From Streptomyces ipomoeae 91-03 (lineage in GTDB: Bacteria; Actinomycetota; Actinomycetes; Streptomycetales; Streptomycetaceae), in NCBI RefSeq assembly GCF_000317595.1, contig NZ_AEJC01000117.1:1-35288 (forward strand): a DNA stretch of 35,288 bases, given 5' to 3'. The position numbers and the translations under genes were made by a program. The notes under the pieces were generated by a model. The model was not told the origin of the DNA and did no database searches. It saw only the letters and a list, made by a program, of their open reading frames with translations. How positions within the stretch are numbered: position 1 is the first letter of the stretch; each line of letters begins with the position of its first letter. Positions 17,221 to 25,905 of this stretch are shown here, piece by piece.

Positions 17221-17410
17221 GCGAGGCATCCTCTGCCGATACAGCGCTGCTGGTCGACATGCCGGGCAGCGGTAGCCGACACCTTCCTGGGAACAGACGG
17301 CACACGGGTGCTCTGACCGAGGCTGGGCGCGCCTGGTCGCCGCTCGCTTTGCTCTGCTCCCACACACCGCTCTGTCGTCGGCCTGCGTCGCCGGACGCGG
17401 CGTCAGTGGG

Positions 17411-17462
17411 GGACCCGTCGGCCCATGGGGCCCATCGGCCCCCGAAAGGGGACCTGCGGTCA
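17411..17462 (+). promoter_or_regulatory. Triple DosR/OsdR-like box array for USP 2
   Basis: GGACC-CGTC-GGCCC (17411-17424), perfect GGGCC-CATC-GGCCC (17428-17441) and GGGAC-CTGC-GGTCA (17449-17462). The last two centres are 21 bp apart, and the array ends 64 bp before the USP 2 ATG. Confidence 0.65.
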
Positions 17463-17525
17463 CTGCACCGTGCCGCTCCCCCGCCACCACCCTGGGATCG
17501 GAACCCCGATCAGGAGGTGGACATC

Positions 17526-18431
17526 ATGTCCCGCACCGTCACCGTGGGCCTCGACGGCTCGCTCGAGAGTCGTGCCGCTGCCGAGTGGGCGGCCCGCGAG
17601 GCGAAGCTGCGCGGCCTGCCGTTGAAGCTCGTGCACGTCTGGGAGCCCGTCCCGGAGCCCATCGCGCAAGCCCCGCTCCTGGGCGCCGAGACGCAGCAGC
17701 ACTGGAGCGAGCGGATTCCGCGCGAGGCGGCCGAGGGACTCCGCCTGCGCCACCCGGGCGTGGACGTGACCATGGAGCAGATCCCCGGCAGGCCGACGGA
17801 CGCTTTGGCCGAGGCGGCGAAGGACGCCGAGCTGCTGGTCCTCGGCTCCCGCGGGCTGAGCGGGCTCGGAGGATTCCTCGTCGGGTCCGTGGGCGCGGCC
17901 GTGATCGCTCGCACCGAGACCCCCGTCGTCCTCGTGCGATCCGGCGAACAGGCCGCCGACGAGCACGAGAAGGACCCCACGGGCATCCCGTCCGCCGCCA
18001 CCGCGTACCGGCCCGTGGTACTCGGCCTCGACACCGACCGCCCCGATGACACGGTGATCGCTTTCGCGTTCGAAGAGGCCGCCCGACGGCAGACGTCCCT
18101 GCGGGCCGTACACAGCTGGATCCTGCCGCCCTACTACGTCTCCAGCCTGCCCGCCGCCCCCGAGGTAGGCGTGGAGCTGGGCCGGCAGGACGCCGCCGCC
18201 CTGGCCAAGGTCCTGAGCCCCTGGCGGCAGAAGTACCCGGACGTCGAGGTCGTCGAGGAGTCCCGCCTCGGCAGTCCCGCCAACCACGTCATCGACGCCT
18301 CCCGCGAGGCATCGCTGGTCGTCGTCGGCCGCCGGATCCGCCGCAGCCCGATCGGTGCCCACATCGGACCCGTCACGCACGCGGTACTGCACCACGCCAC
18401 CGCCCCTGTCGCCGTCGTCGCGCACGACTGA
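17526..18431 (+). CDS. Tandem universal stress protein (USP 2)
   Basis: 301 aa with two UspA domains. Domain 1 (TVTVGLDGSLESRAAAEWAA) keeps G-2X-G-9X-GS (GSRGLSGLGGFLVGS). Domain 2 has GRRIRRSPIGAHIGPVTH, with the second Gly and the Ser/Thr lost as in USP 1, its closest paralogue here. Predicted to bind ATP and act in stress adaptation. ATG 17526 follows AGGAGG. It starts a two-gene operon with USP 3 (27 bp between stop and start). Three upstream boxes suggest strong DosR/OsdR-type control. Confidence 0.93.
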   Translation: MSRTVTVGLDGSLESRAAAEWAAREAKLRGLPLKLVHVWEPVPEPIAQAPLLGAETQQHWSERIPREAAEGLRLRHPGVDVTMEQIPGRPTDALAEAAKDAELLVLGSRGLSGLGGFLVGSVGAAVIARTETPVVLVRSGEQAADEHEKDPTGIPSAATAYRPVVLGLDTDRPDDTVIAFAFEEAARRQTSLRAVHSWILPPYYVSSLPAAPEVGVELGRQDAAALAKVLSPWRQKYPDVEVVEESRLGSPANHVIDASREASLVVVGRRIRRSPIGAHIGPVTHAVLHHATAPVAVVAHD

Positions 18432-18457
18432 ACGCACCACCTGAGGGAGTGCAGATC

Positions 18458-19390
18458 ATGAACGCACCGGCCGAACGAGTCCTCTTCGGGCCCCTGGTCG
18501 TCGGCGTGGACGGCTCCGAGCCGAGCCTGCGGGCCGTCGACTGGGCGGCCGACGAGGCCGCGCTGCGCGGGGTGCCGCTGCGGGTGGTGTACGCCTGCCT
18601 GTGGGAGCGGTACGAGGGTGCCGCACTCGCCCACGACATCGGCAAGCCGACCGCGCTGCCTCTGGCCCAGGACGTCGTCGGCGCCGCTGCCCAGCGGGCA
18701 CGCGCCCGGCACCCCGACCTGCGGGTGAGCGCCGACGTGGTGTTCGAGGAGCCGGAGTACGCCCTGGTGCGCGAGGGGAGGAACGCCTCCGCGCTGGTGG
18801 TGGGCACCCGCGGCCGCAGCGGCATCGCCGAGATGCTTCTCGGCTCCGTCAGCCTGACCGTCGCCGCCCACGCCGACTGCCCGGTGATCGTGTTGCGCGG
18901 CAGTCACGACAACCAGGCGACGCCCCCGGTCCACGGTCGCGTAGTGGTGGGCATCGGCGATGAGGTGAAGGAGTCGGCGGTCGTGAGGTTCGCCGCCGAG
19001 GAGGCGCGGCGACGCGGCGTGCCCCTGGAAGCCGTACGGGCCTGGCGGTGCCCCGCACACGAGACCACCGACCACCCTCCCCCAGACTTCGTCCGGGGGT
19101 ACCCCCAGCTGGCCGGTGAGCCTGCCCGCCTGCACGAGCAGCAGGCGGCGGAGGAACTGGAGGCGGCCGTGCAGGACGTCCCGGCGGATGTCAGCGTGCG
19201 CCGGCGTACCGTCGAGGGCCACGCCCGCCGGGTACTGGTCGACGCCTCGCACGAAGCTGACTTGCTCGTTGTCGGTGCCAGGCGTCGCGAGGGACTCTTC
19301 GGGCTCCAGCTCGGTCGGGTCGCCCATGCGGCACTGCACCACTCCGCCTGCCCGGTCGCCGTCGTACCGCACCGGGTGCACGACGCCTGA
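18458..19390 (+). CDS. Tandem universal stress protein (USP 3)
   Basis: 310 aa. Domain 1 (LVVGVDGSEPSLRAVDWAA) has the intact ATP motif GTRGRSGIAEMLLGS. Domain 2 has GARRREGLFGLQLGRVAH, lacking the second Gly. Residues around 207-218 (HPPPDFVRGYPQ) are encoded by a palindromic repeat and form an insertion between the start of domain 2 and its first long helix. The start at ATG 18458 is supported by GAGGGAG. It is cotranscribed with USP 2 and convergent with PPK2 (8 bp between stops). Confidence 0.92.
   Translation: MNAPAERVLFGPLVVGVDGSEPSLRAVDWAADEAALRGVPLRVVYACLWERYEGAALAHDIGKPTALPLAQDVVGAAAQRARARHPDLRVSADVVFEEPEYALVREGRNASALVVGTRGRSGIAEMLLGSVSLTVAAHADCPVIVLRGSHDNQATPPVHGRVVVGIGDEVKESAVVRFAAEEARRRGVPLEAVRAWRCPAHETTDHPPPDFVRGYPQLAGEPARLHEQQAAEELEAAVQDVPADVSVRRRTVEGHARRVLVDASHEADLLVVGARRREGLFGLQLGRVAHAALHHSACPVAVVPHRVHDA
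19076..19107 (+). repeat. REP-like palindromic element inside USP 3 coding sequence
   Basis: CCCCC (19079-19083), GGGGG (19095-19099) and CCCCC (19102-19106) make two alternative hairpins, including the palindrome GGGGGTACCCCC. From memory this resembles a palindromic unit scattered in many Streptomyces genomes. It is in frame and adds about 11 residues to USP 3. Confidence 0.5.
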
Positions 19391-19398
19391 CCGGCGTC

Positions 19399-20202
19399 TC
19401 AGAGGCTCGCCGCGTGGTCCGGGACGTAGGTCTGCAGATCACGCGGCGGGCGCTCATAGCCCGTCGACGGCGGCCGCTCCGGCAGCTCCAGCACCGGCGG
19501 CGGAACCTCGCGGTACGGCACGGAATCGAGCAGATGGGCGATCATGTTCAGCCGGGCCCGCCGCTTGGCGTCGCTCTCGACCACGTACCACGGCGCCTCG
19601 GAGATGTCCGTGTGCACCAGCATCTCGTCCTTGGCCCGGGAGTACGCCTCCCAGCGGGTGATCGACTCCAGGTCCATCGGCGACAGCTTCCAGCGCCGCA
19701 CCGGATCCTGCAGCCGGCGCCGGAACCGCTCCTGCTGCTCGGTGTCGCTCACCGAGAACCAGTACTTGCGCAGCAGGACCCCGGCCTCCACCAGCATCCG
19801 CTCGAAGATCGGGCACTGCCGCAGGAACAGCTGGTACTCCTCCTTCGTGCAGAAGCCCATCACGTGCTCGACACCGGCCCGGTTGTACCAGGAGCGGTCG
19901 AACAGCACGATCTCCCCGGCCGCCGGCAGATGCTCGACGTACCGCTGGAAGTACCACTGGGTGCGCTCGCGCTCGGTCGGCTTGGGCAGCGCGGCGATCC
20001 TGGCGACACGCGGGTTGAGGTGCTCGGCGACCCGCTTGATGGTGCCGCCCTTGCCCGCCGCGTCCCGGCCCTCGAAGACGACCACGAGCCGGGCGCCCTC
20101 CGCGCGCACCCACTCCTGCAACTTCACCAGCTCCGTCTGCAAGCGGAGCAGTTCACGCTCGTACGTCTTGCGCGGCAGCTTCGCCGCCTCGTTCCCGGCC
20201 AT
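19399..20202 (-). CDS. ppk2: Polyphosphate kinase 2 (PPK2)
   Basis: 267 aa, the one-domain PPK2 length. Walker A FEGRDAAGKGG is at 43-53, the lid/YFQRYVEHLP region at 84-93, and Walker B VLFDRSWYNR at 99-108. Further PPK2 signatures are GFCTKEEYQLFLRQCP and RRWKLSPMDLES. It transfers phosphate from polyphosphate to nucleotides (usually ADP or GDP), so it can regenerate ATP or GTP when respiration fails. ATG 20202 is near GGAGGCGG. The 278-bp gap to the divergent Pat-like gene holds a box pair (20363-20396) that could serve both genes, though it is 161 bp from this start. Confidence 0.93.
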   Translation of the reverse strand: MAGNEAAKLPRKTYERELLRLQTELVKLQEWVRAEGARLVVVFEGRDAAGKGGTIKRVAEHLNPRVARIAALPKPTERERTQWYFQRYVEHLPAAGEIVLFDRSWYNRAGVEHVMGFCTKEEYQLFLRQCPIFERMLVEAGVLLRKYWFSVSDTEQQERFRRRLQDPVRRWKLSPMDLESITRWEAYSRAKDEMLVHTDISEAPWYVVESDAKRRARLNMIAHLLDSVPYREVPPPVLELPERPPSTGYERPPRDLQTYVPDHAASL

Positions 20203-20362
20203 GCCGCCTCCATCCCCGATGACCTACATCGATGACTCCAACGTCATCATCGCGCCCCGGTCATGGACCGGGACAGCACCGTACTGACCGGCAAGAAGTG
20301 GCGCGCCCCCATCCGTGTTCGGCAGCCGAGCGGCGGTTTGGTCGGTCTCGGGTCGGCTTGCC

Positions 20363-20396
20363 GGGCCGACCGGCGAAACCTTGGGCCAATCGGCCC
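20363..20396 (+). promoter_or_regulatory. Tandem DosR/OsdR-like boxes
   Basis: GGGCC-GACC-GGCGA (20363-20376) and perfect GGGCC-AATC-GGCCC (20383-20396), 20 bp apart, ending 85 bp before the Pat-like gene ATG. Confidence 0.6.
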
Positions 20397-20480
20397 TCAT
20401 ATCGCCCCCGGACAGCCCATGGGACCACCCCCCGATCCGCCGGATGCTCGATGCGTCAAGAGGTTTGGAGGAGTCCCGCG

Positions 20481-23174
20481 ATGACGCACGACGTGACTGA
20501 CCGACCACCCGTCCACGCTTTGCTCGCGGACGGCACCACCGTGTGCATCCGTTCCGCGCTGCCCGGCGACCACGACCAGCTGGAGGGGTTCTACGAGGAG
20601 ATGTCCCCGGAGAACCTGCGCCTGCGCTTCTTCGCCGCGAGCCACCGGTCGGCCCGTCTGGCCGCCGACCGGGCCTGCGCCCGGGCGCACCCTGGCTACC
20701 GGGCACTGCTGGCCGAGACGCAGGGCCGGGTGATCGGCATCGCCGAGTACGACACCGGGGACGAGAAGGCGGTGGCCGAGGTCTCCATCGCCGTTGCCGA
20801 TGGGCTGCACCACCGCGGGGTGGGCACGCTGCTCGTGGAGCACCTCGTCTCTGCGGCCCGCGCCGAGGGCATCACGACCTTCACGGCCGACGCGCTCAGC
20901 GAGAACCACGAGGTGCTGAGGCTCTTCGCCGACCTCGGCCTGCGCACCGCCCGCCGCTTCGAGGGCCCAGAGGTGCGCTGCACCATCGAACTCGACCAGA
21001 GCGACACCTACCTCACGGCCGTCGAGGAACGCGGCCGGGCCGCCAACGTCGCCAGCCTCCGGCCGCTGCTGCAGCCGGACGTGGTGGCCGTCGTCGGCGC
21101 TGGACGCAAGCCGGGCTCGGTGGGCCGGGCGGTCCTGCACCAGCTGCACGCGGGCGGCTTCACCGGGCGGCTGTTCGCGGTGAACCCCGCCGCGCACTCG
21201 ATCCTCGGCGTGCCGTCCTACCCGTCCGTCAGCGCCCTGCCCAAGACACCCGACGTGGCCGTCGTCGCCGTACCCGCCGCCGCGGTCCCGGAGACCGCCG
21301 AGGAGTGCGGTAAAGCGGGTGTACGGGCCCTGCTGGTCGTCACGGCGGGTCTGGACGCCGGCCAGGCGCACGCCCTGCTGGCGGCCTGCCGCTCGTACGG
21401 CATGCGGCTCGTCGGTCCCAACTGCCTCGGCATCTCCAACACCGCCCCCCAACTCTGCCTCGACGCCACCTTCGCCGCCGGCCACCCGCGCCCCGGCACC
21501 GCCGGAGTCGCCGTACAGTCCGGCGGCGTGGGCATCGCCCTGCTCGACGGGCTGTCCCGGCTCGGCATCGGCGTCTCCTCCTTCGCCTCCCTCGGCGACA
21601 AGTACGACGTCAGCGGCAACGACATGCTCCAATGGTGGGAGAGCGACGGCCGTACCGGCCTCGCCCTGCTGCACCTGGAGTCCTTCGGCAGCCCCCGCGC
21701 CTTCTCCCGCACGGCCCGCCGCGTCACCCGCCGCATGCCGGTGCTCACCGTCGACGCCGGACGTACCGACGCAGGCCGCCGCGCCGCCGCCTCCCACACC
21801 GCGGCCGCCGCCACCCGCACCATGACCCGCGGCGCGCTGTTCACCCAGGCAGGCATCACCGCCACCCGCTCGGTCGGCGAACTCCTCGAAACCGCCGCGC
21901 TGTTGCACTCGCAGTCGCTGCCCGCCGGCAGCCGGGTGATGATCGTCACCAATGCGGGCGGCGCCGGTGTCCTGGCGGCCGACGCCTGCGCCGAGGCCGG
22001 GCTGTCGCTGCCGGCGCCGACCTCCGAGCTGATCGACGACCTGCTCGCCGTCCTGCCGGACGGAGCTGCCGTGGGCAACCCGGTCGACGCCACCGCCGCC
22101 GTCACGGAGGAACAGCTCACCGAGTGCGTGGACCGGATCATGCGCTACGGCGGCGTCGATGCCGTCCTCGTAGCCCTCGTGCCCACCGCAGTCGCCACGG
22201 CGACCGGCGACGACCTCGTGAGGGCCCTCACCCGAACCTCTGGCCGGCGGCCCAAGCCGCTCGTCGCGGTACGGCTCGAACAGGCCCTGCCCGTCGAGCT
22301 GCTGCCCGCCGCTGATGGCGCCACCGTCCCGGCGTATGCCGAACCCCAGGCGGCGGCACGGGCGTTGGCCCACGCTGCCCACCGTGCGGCCTGGCTCGCC
22401 CGGCCCGCCGGGACCGTCCCCGCCCTCGACGGCGTCGATACGAAGCGTGCCCACGCAGTCGTCGAGGACTACCTTGCCGCACACCCTGACGGCGGCTGGC
22501 TCGACCCGCGCACCTGCGCCGATCTGCTGGCCTGCTACGGCATCCCGCAGATCCCCTGGGCCTGGGCCGAGACCGAGGACGAGGCGGTCCTGGCCGCCGA
22601 CCGGCTGCGCGGCGTCGACGGCCGCGTGGTCATGAAGGCCCACTGGCCAGGGCTGGTGCACAAGAGTCAGCAGCACGCCGTCCACCTCGACCTGCGCGGC
22701 GATTCCGAGATCCGGGCCGCCTTCCGCGACCTGGAGACCCGCTTCGCCGGGCTGATGACCGGCGTCGTGCTGCAGCCGCTCGCCGCCCGAGGCACCGAGC
22801 TGTTCGCCGGCGTCGTCCAGGACCAGGTCTTCGGCCCGCTCGTCCTGTTCGGGCTCGGCGGTACGGCCACAGAGGTACTGGCCGACCACGCGGCCCGGCT
22901 CGCCCCGCTCACCGACCACGACGTACACGACCTGATCACCACCCCGCGCTGCGCCCCGCTCCTGTTCGGCGCGCACGGCAACGGACCCGTCGACCTCGAA
23001 GAGCTGGAGCAACTGCTGCTGCGGCTGTCCCGCATGGCGGCGGACCTGCCACAGCTTGCTGAGACCGACTTCAACCCGGTCCTCTCGACACCGGGCGGCG
23101 TCACCGTGCTGGACGCGCGGATCCGCCTGGTGCCGTGCAGGCCCCAGGACCCCTATCTGCGCCGGCTCCGCTGA
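20481..23174 (+). CDS. Pat-like protein: N-terminal GNAT fused to NDP-forming acyl-CoA synthetase
   Basis: 897 aa. GNAT acetyltransferase at about 18-175, with acetyl-CoA loop HHRGVGTLLVEHL at 110-122. CoA-binding Rossmann domain at about 198-320 (VVGAGRKPGSVGRAVL). Succinyl-CoA-ligase-like domain at about 335-480, with His439 in RAAASHTAA at the place of the phosphohistidine of ADP-forming acetyl-CoA synthetases. ATP-grasp at about 680-897 (VVMKAHWPGLVHKS, LFGLGGTATEVL). N-terminal GNAT is the order of SlPatA of Streptomyces lividans, which acetylates acyl-CoA synthetases. Here the His is kept, so real ligase activity is also possible. ATG 20481 has GGAGGAG. The downstream CBS-BON and flavodoxin genes are likely in the same operon (23 and about 16 bp gaps). 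Confidence 0.92.
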   Translation: MTHDVTDRPPVHALLADGTTVCIRSALPGDHDQLEGFYEEMSPENLRLRFFAASHRSARLAADRACARAHPGYRALLAETQGRVIGIAEYDTGDEKAVAEVSIAVADGLHHRGVGTLLVEHLVSAARAEGITTFTADALSENHEVLRLFADLGLRTARRFEGPEVRCTIELDQSDTYLTAVEERGRAANVASLRPLLQPDVVAVVGAGRKPGSVGRAVLHQLHAGGFTGRLFAVNPAAHSILGVPSYPSVSALPKTPDVAVVAVPAAAVPETAEECGKAGVRALLVVTAGLDAGQAHALLAACRSYGMRLVGPNCLGISNTAPQLCLDATFAAGHPRPGTAGVAVQSGGVGIALLDGLSRLGIGVSSFASLGDKYDVSGNDMLQWWESDGRTGLALLHLESFGSPRAFSRTARRVTRRMPVLTVDAGRTDAGRRAAASHTAAAATRTMTRGALFTQAGITATRSVGELLETAALLHSQSLPAGSRVMIVTNAGGAGVLAADACAEAGLSLPAPTSELIDDLLAVLPDGAAVGNPVDATAAVTEEQLTECVDRIMRYGGVDAVLVALVPTAVATATGDDLVRALTRTSGRRPKPLVAVRLEQALPVELLPAADGATVPAYAEPQAAARALAHAAHRAAWLARPAGTVPALDGVDTKRAHAVVEDYLAAHPDGGWLDPRTCADLLACYGIPQIPWAWAETEDEAVLAADRLRGVDGRVVMKAHWPGLVHKSQQHAVHLDLRGDSEIRAAFRDLETRFAGLMTGVVLQPLAARGTELFAGVVQDQVFGPLVLFGLGGTATEVLADHAARLAPLTDHDVHDLITTPRCAPLLFGAHGNGPVDLEELEQLLLRLSRMAADLPQLAETDFNPVLSTPGGVTVLDARIRLVPCRPQDPYLRRLR

Positions 23175-23197
23175 GTGAAGCAGAGGAGAAAACAGAC

Positions 23198-23930
23198 ATG
23201 AAACACAACAAGGTAGGCTCCGTGATGACCACGGACGTCGTCCGCGCCGAGTACGGAACCCCGTTCAAGGAGGTCGCGCGGCTGCTCGCGGACCACCGGA
23301 TCAGCGGACTGCCGGTGGTCGACGAGGACGACAAGGTCATCGGCGTCATCTCCGAAACGGACCTGATCGCACGCCAGGCCGCCACCCCAGAACCGTACGA
23401 ACCGCGCCGCCGCTTCACGTTCCCCGGTCTGACGCGCGGAGCCCGACGGCAGGCGGCGAAGACGAACGCCCGCACCGCCGGCCGGCTCATGACCGCGCCG
23501 GCCATCACCGCCCACGCCGACGACACCATCGTCGAGGCCGCCCGCACCATGGCCCAGCACCAGGTGGAACGGCTGCCGGTGCTCGACGAGGAGGACCAGC
23601 CCCTTCGGCATCGTCACCCGCCGGAACCTGCTCCAGGTCTTCCTGCGCCCCGACAAGGAGATCCGCGAGGAGGTGATCGAGGACGTACTGGTGAGCACCC
23701 TGTGGCTGGCGCCCCGCGGCATCGACGTGTCCGTGGTGGAGGGCGTTGTCACACTCACCGGCCACATGGAACGCAAGAGCGAGACGGAGATCGCCCTGTC
23801 GATGACCCGCCGGATCGACGGCGTGGTCGGCGTGGTCGACCAGCTCACCTACCGGCTGGACGAGGCGCACCTGCCCACCCCGGAACAGGCGCTGCACGGC
23901 GTGGCCGACGACTGGCCGCGCCGATTGTGA
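23198..23930 (+). pseudogene. CBS-BON protein gene with one-base frameshift
   Basis: Starts at ATG 23198 (RBS AGAGGAG). CBS1 (TPFKEVARLLADHRISGLPV) and most of CBS2 (ARTMAQHQVERLPVLDEEDQP) read in one frame up to the CCCC run at 23600-23603. After that the native sequence (FGIVTRRNLLQVFLRPDKE, then a BON domain ending at TGA 23928-23930) continues in another frame, as if one C had been added. Repaired length is 243 aa, close to the 241 aa of the intact paralogue at 8421-9146. As written the product would have CBS2 cut and a nonsense Pro/Arg-rich tail. Could be a real mutation or a sequencing error. Second gene of the Pat-like operon. Confidence 0.85.
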
Positions 23931-23946
23931 GAGGAGGCGTATCCCC

Positions 23947-24450
23947 ATGACCGGCACCGTGTTGGTCACCTACGGAACCACGAACGGATCGACGGCGCAG
24001 ATCGCCGAAACCATCGCCGACGTCCTGCGCAAGGAAGGGCTGACGGTCGAGGCCCTCCCGGCCCCATCCGTCGCGAGCGTGGCGTCGTACGACGCCGTGG
24101 TGGTCGGTGGCGGACTGTACGCCGGACGCTGGCAGAAGCACGCCCGCCGGTTCCTCCGTCGGCACCGCCACGCCTTGGCCGGACGCCCCCTGTGGCTGTT
24201 CAGCAGCGGCCCGCTCGACGCCTCGGCCTCGGAGCGGGACATCCCGCCCGTACCCGGGGTGAAGAAGGCCATGACCGAGCTCGACGCCAGGGAACACGTC
24301 ACCTTCGGCGGCTGCCTGGAGGAAGGCGCGAAGGGATGGGTCGCACGGATGATCCTCCGCAACGGAAAAGGCGGGGACTTCCGCGACTTCACCGCGATCG
24401 AGACATGGGCGGCACACGTTGCCGACGAGCTGACGCACATGAATGCGTGA
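23947..24450 (+). CDS. Flavodoxin-domain protein
   Basis: 167 aa. VTYGTTNGSTAQIAETIA at about 7-24 is the FMN phosphate loop. VVVGGGLYAGRW at about 51-62 and LFSSGPLDAS at about 83-92 are the other FMN-contact loops. The layout resembles flavodoxin_5/HemG-type proteins (menaquinone-dependent protoporphyrinogen oxidase), but membership in a haem pathway is not shown and several actinobacterial paralogues have unknown roles. ATG 23947 follows GAGAGGAGG. Last gene of the Pat-like/CBS operon. Predicted cytoplasmic electron carrier or redox enzyme. Confidence 0.85.
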   Translation: MTGTVLVTYGTTNGSTAQIAETIADVLRKEGLTVEALPAPSVASVASYDAVVVGGGLYAGRWQKHARRFLRRHRHALAGRPLWLFSSGPLDASASERDIPPVPGVKKAMTELDAREHVTFGGCLEEGAKGWVARMILRNGKGGDFRDFTAIETWAAHVADELTHMNA

Positions 24451-24601
24451 CGCTGCCGGGGATCGTGACAGCCACGACGTGGAGAAGGCGCTGACCTTGG
24501 GCTCGCTGATGTACAGCCATGTGAAGTTCCCTGTGGTGGCTGCTGTGACAGGTGACGCAGAAGGTGACCTGCGGTTTTCGAACCCCGAGCTGAGATCTCG
24601 C

Positions 24602-24636
24602 AGGCCCATCGGTCCGGCTTCTGGGCCGGTGCACCG
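24602..24636 (+). promoter_or_regulatory. Tandem DosR/OsdR-like boxes
   Basis: AGGCC-CATC-GGTCC (24602-24615) and weaker GGGCC-GGTG-CACCG (24623-24636), centres 21 bp apart, 106 bp before the ATP-binding protein start. Confidence 0.45.
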
Positions 24637-24741
24637 CGGTCGACTACGCCCGAATGAGTGACGGCTTCGTGCTTCCTGGATGATCCGATCTGTCGGGGGA
24701 AGACGGAAGGAATCTCAAGGACCGAGTCGCCGGAGACCGTG

Positions 24742-25158
24742 ATGGCGCATCCCCCTAAACAGGTCCGCGGGCCCCTCGACGATGACGGCAGTCTCCGGAT
24801 GGCGGAGCAGGCCAGAGACGTGGCCCGCGGGTTTTTGTCCGTTGCTGCGCCGGAGGGTGGGGTTGCGCGTGATGCGGTGCTGCTGGTGGTGTCGGAGCTG
24901 TTCACGAACGCGGTGAGGCATGCCGATGGGGTGACCGGGTTCCGGCTGGAGGCCGGGCCGGGAACGGTGGCGGTCACGGTCCACGATGCCAGCCCCGTCC
25001 TGCCGCGCCTCTTGCCGCTGGATGCCACCAGGCCGGGGGGATTCGGCTGGCATCTGGTGCAGGAGCTGTCGGTGGACGTGCGGGTCGACGTTCAAGCGGC
25101 GGGCAAGACGGTGACCGCCGTCGTGCCGTGCCCCACCGGCGTCAGCCCGCGTGGCTGA
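24742..25158 (+). CDS. Anti-sigma-factor-type ATP-binding protein (HATPase_c_2)
   Basis: 138 aa. The GHKL N-box is VVSELFTNAVRHA at about 47-59. The G1-like box is VHDASP and the G2-like box is GGFGWHLV, the shape of the RsbW/SpoIIAB family expanded in Streptomyces. These bind sigma factors or antagonists and phosphorylate STAS partners. ATG 24742 is preferred (GGAGA 7 bp upstream); an in-frame start at 24658 would add 28 residues lying close to the box region. Possible partners in the window are the STAS protein at 29866 and the STAS domain of SulP, but no direct link is visible. Confidence 0.85.
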   Translation: MAHPPKQVRGPLDDDGSLRMAEQARDVARGFLSVAAPEGGVARDAVLLVVSELFTNAVRHADGVTGFRLEAGPGTVAVTVHDASPVLPRLLPLDATRPGGFGWHLVQELSVDVRVDVQAAGKTVTAVVPCPTGVSPRG

Positions 25159-25251
25159 ACGGCTGCGGTCGGGGCGTGAACGCGCGATCCCGTCACTGTG
25201 TGATGAAGCGGGAGTCGTGCGCATCCGAAGCGCGCATCCTGTGAACGCCGG

Positions 25252-25626
25252 TCATTTGTCCGCACGGTTGAGCAGCGCGGTGACCCGGCTGGCCAGCTCG
25301 CGCGGGCTGAACGGCTTGATGATGTAGTCGTCGGCGCCGGCCGCGAAGCCCACCTCGATGTCCCCTTCCTGGGACCTGGCGGTGATCAAGATGACAGCAA
25401 GCGTCGCTGTCTCGGGTGCCGCGCGAAGCTCCCGGCAGACGTCCAGGCCCGACATCCCTGGCATCCGGATGTCCAGCAACGCCAGGTCCACCGTGTTCTC
25501 GCGCGCCGCCCTCAGCGCCGCAGTGCCGTCCTCCACGGCCGTGACCTGATGACCGCTTTGGGTGAGCTTCAACGTCACAAGATCCTGGATGTCCGTGTCG
25601 TCGTCGGCCACGAGGACATGAGCCAT
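25252..25626 (-). CDS. Receiver-only response regulator
   Basis: 124 aa, one CheY-like REC domain and nothing else. Acidic pocket Asp9/Asp10, phosphoacceptor Asp52 (LLDIRMPG), Thr82 and Lys104 (IIKPFSP) are all present. With no output domain it must act by protein contact, for instance in a phosphorelay or on a kinase. ATG 25626 has GGAGGAG; an in-frame upstream start at 25668 lacks one. No histidine kinase lies nearby. The upstream 279 bp (25627-25905) include an AT-rich stretch near 25660-25680 (TTATATG on the minus strand) that may be the promoter; no GGGCC box was seen. Confidence 0.9.
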   Translation of the reverse strand: MAHVLVADDDTDIQDLVTLKLTQSGHQVTAVEDGTAALRAARENTVDLALLDIRMPGMSGLDVCRELRAAPETATLAVILITARSQEGDIEVGFAAGADDYIIKPFSPRELASRVTALLNRADK

Positions 25627-25905
25627 TACTCCTCCAGGGCAACAAACACAATCAGTCACTTTTGCCACATATAACTCACTGGCTCCAGTCGCGAGCGTAA
25701 GGGGTGGGCGACGTGGCGGCGACGATTGTCAGGCGGCCGTCGGCTCGGCCGGAGCGATCGGGCCTCGCCGCCGCACCGCGATGACTCGACGGCGAGGGAG
25801 CACGGCGAAGCCGGAGGCGTCCGGAACGCGACGGCGAGAGCGGCGACGGCGTCGGCCTGGCCAGAGTCACCGCGTGCGGAGGAGTGCGGTGCGGGCTCGG
25901 GTGGG
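25627..25905. other. Spacer without a supported gene
   Basis: Lies between the response regulator start and the CBS-BON stop, both on minus. Open frames here have no ribosome site or motif. The only notable part is the AT-rich segment just upstream of the response regulator. Confidence 0.4.

Noticed and set aside
20397..23012. Long minus-strand open frame of Gly/Ala-rich composition
   Set aside because: Shadow of the Pat-like gene, whose domains read on plus.
24658..24741. Longer N terminus of the ATP-binding protein
   Set aside because: No ribosome site at 24658, the added residues are not of the HATPase family, and the start would sit only 22 bp from the regulatory boxes.
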